Source: Spectribacter acetivorans
GTDB taxonomy: Bacteria > Pseudomonadota > Gammaproteobacteria > Nevskiales > Salinisphaeraceae
Direction: 5' to 3'
Assembly: GCF_031846305.1 (NCBI RefSeq)
Contig: NZ_JAVRHY010000012.1
Span: 1 to 64,000, forward strand
Length of the DNA: 64,000 nt
Part shown: positions 62,794-64,000 of the stretch, piece by piece
How positions within the stretch are numbered: position 1 is the stretch's first letter
Layout of the letters: the number at the start of each line of letters is the position of its first letter
Program-made: the position numbers and the translations under genes
Notes under the pieces: generated by a model
Told to the model about the DNA's origin: nothing
Databases searched by the model: none
What the model saw: only the letters and a program-made list of their open reading frames with translations

Positions 62794-63698
62794 GTGCCAA
62801 TTCCCTCGATCTGGCGCGGCCCACGTTCGCCCAGCGGCTGGCCGACTACTACGAGTTGTGCAAGCCACGGGTGGTGCTGCTGATCGTGTTCACCGCGATG
62901 GTGGGCATGTTCCTGGCAACGCCGGGCATGGTGCCCTGGCCGGCACTGGTATTCGGCACTGCCGGCATCGGCCTGATGGCGGCCTCGGCGGCGGCCCTGA
63001 ACCAGATTCTGGACCGTCAGGCCGACGCCCGCATGGCGCGCACCTGCGGCCGCCCGCTGGTGACCGGCCACCTGGGTGTGCCGGAGTCCTCGATGTTTGC
63101 CCTGGTCATCGGCCTGCTGGGCATGGCCGTGCTGCACTGGCTGGTTAACCCGCTCACGGCCTGGATGACGCTGTTGACACTGGTGGGCTATGCCGGCATC
63201 TACACGCTATACCTCAAGCGCGCGACGCCGCAGAACATCGTCATCGGCGGTGCGGCCGGGGCGGCGCCGCCGGTGCTGGGCTGGTCGGCGGTGACCAACA
63301 CCATCGATCCCCATTCGCTGCTGCTGTTCCTGATCATCTTCGTCTGGACGCCGCCGCATTTCTGGGCGCTGGCAATCGAACGCCACCGGGAATATGCCGA
63401 GGTGGATATCCCGATGCTGCCGGTCACGCACGGACTGGCGTACACGCGCACCCAGGTGCTGCTGTACACGGTGATGATGGTGCTGGTGACCCTGCTGCCG
63501 TTCGCCGTGGGCATGAGCGGGCTGCTGTACCTGGTCGGCGCCAGCGTACTGGGCGGCTGGTTCCTGTATTACGCCATTCGCCTGAAGTACGCCCCGCGGC
63601 CGGGTCTGGCGATGAAGACCTTCGGCTATTCCATCGTCTACCTGATGGCCATTTTCACGCTGTTGCTGGTGGATCACTACACACCGGCGCTGGTCTGA
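62790..63698 (+). CDS. ctaB: Heme O synthase (protoheme IX farnesyltransferase)
   Basis: A 302-aa UbiA-type prenyltransferase that adds a farnesyl chain to heme B. N-terminal YYELCKPRVVLLIVFTAMVGM and the Asp-rich site NQILDRQADARMARTCGRPL, then a second site near RHREYAEVDIPMLP. GTG start overlaps ctaA. The two enzymes together feed heme A to the cox genes upstream. Confidence 0.96.
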   Translation: MSANSLDLARPTFAQRLADYYELCKPRVVLLIVFTAMVGMFLATPGMVPWPALVFGTAGIGLMAASAAALNQILDRQADARMARTCGRPLVTGHLGVPESSMFALVIGLLGMAVLHWLVNPLTAWMTLLTLVGYAGIYTLYLKRATPQNIVIGGAAGAAPPVLGWSAVTNTIDPHSLLLFLIIFVWTPPHFWALAIERHREYAEVDIPMLPVTHGLAYTRTQVLLYTVMMVLVTLLPFAVGMSGLLYLVGASVLGGWFLYYAIRLKYAPRPGLAMKTFGYSIVYLMAIFTLLLVDHYTPALV

Positions 63699-63701
63699 GG
63701 A

Positions 63702-64000
63702 TCAGAAAAACCACCAGCCGCCGCTTTCCAGATCCTCGCGGCAACCGGCCAGTTGCCGGGTATAGCGGTCAGCGCGGGCGCTCACGCGATAGGCCACGTT
63801 GATCAGCCATTTCTTGTTCGCCCAGGTGCGGCGTTTGAAGCCGTTCTGACCCTCGTGATACGCCAGATACTGGCTGTAGGTATCGTGGTGGGCAATGCCG
63901 ATCTGCCGATGGCTCTGGTGCACGTACCAGGCTACGAAGTCGACGGCGTCCTCGAAGTCGTCACGGTCGGCCCAGCTGTTGCCGCTGTCGCGCTGATACC
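63702..64000 (-). CDS. Lytic transglycosylase (SLT) family protein, partial
   Basis: The C-terminal 98 or so residues of a protein whose start lies beyond the window. The stretch YSQYLAYHEGQNGFKRRTW resembles the conserved end of SLT-type lytic transglycosylases, followed by LINVAYRVSARADRY and a final ESGGWWFF. It would cleave peptidoglycan glycan strands. The N-terminal signal and catalytic Glu are not in view, so the call is tentative. Confidence 0.7.
   Translation of the reverse strand, partial: YQRDSGNSWADRDDFEDAVDFVAWYVHQSHRQIGIAHHDTYSQYLAYHEGQNGFKRRTWANKKWLINVAYRVSARADRYTRQLAGCREDLESGGWWFF

Overview
The window is a stretch of GC-rich (about two-thirds G+C), gene-dense bacterial chromosome. 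Gene content and order point to a gammaproteobacterium: rsmG-parA-parB next to atpIBEFHAGDC-glmU-glmS, gmk-rpoZ-spoT-ridA-recG, bioB-F-H-D, DUF2244-coxBA-coxC-SURF1-ctaA-ctaB, and AcuI, PrlC, YicC and PA2779/PA2778-type proteins. The flavour resembles Chromatiales/Ectothiorhodospiraceae-like or related aerobic lineages, but the genus cannot be fixed from sequence alone. The rsmG-parAB-atp block usually lies near the replication origin; mnmG, the usual partner of rsmG, is not here.

Layout. 0-5.7 kb: L,D-transpeptidase, pdxH-dodecin, acuI-like reductase with an overlapping HIT gene, a small membrane protein and an MmgE/PrpD-family gene. 5.8-10.1 kb: a small accessory island with a VapBC-type toxin-antitoxin pair, tandem 114-bp repeats that duplicate the start of the next gene, an MmeI-like single-chain restriction-methylation enzyme, an unknown small gene and a gene remnant. 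10.1-15.9 kb: a lipoprotein, a Baeyer-Villiger-type monooxygenase, an exported protein of unknown function, glnS and a secreted beta-propeller protein. 15.9-29.3 kb: rsmG, parAB, the full F-type ATP synthase operon with a clear sigma70 promoter, then glmU and glmS (UDP-GlcNAc supply). 29.3-37.6 kb: a two-subunit sodium:solute symporter (DUF4212 plus large subunit carrying an EF-hand-like loop), a Gfo/Idh/MocA oxidoreductase, xthA, a DUF559 gene bracketed by palindromes, prlC and a LemA/GIDE pair. 37.6-41.6 kb: glutathione reductase, a 273-bp MITE-like element with 20-bp terminal inverted repeats, an esterase lipoprotein and a PA2779/PA2778 pair. 41.7-51.9 kb: gpmA, yicC, gmk, rpoZ, spoT, an M28 peptidase, ridA, recG, corA and comF. 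51.9-55.7 kb: biotin genes bioB-F-H-D in a translationally coupled chain that lacks bioC. 55.7-63.7 kb: genes for an aa3-type cytochrome c oxidase and its heme A and copper assembly factors. The right edge holds a partial lytic transglycosylase gene.

Functionally the window is mostly energy metabolism (ATP synthase, terminal oxidase), chromosome partition, cell-wall precursors, cofactor synthesis and stringent response. The accessory material is confined to short pockets: the RM/toxin island, the MITE-like element, the DUF559 cassette and 7-bp repeats inside bioF. No rRNA, tRNA, CRISPR array or complete insertion sequence was seen. I did not find one large undescribed system; the best leads are the tandem start-duplicating repeats before the MmeI-like gene, the MITE-like palindromic element, and the EF-hand loops in two membrane proteins.
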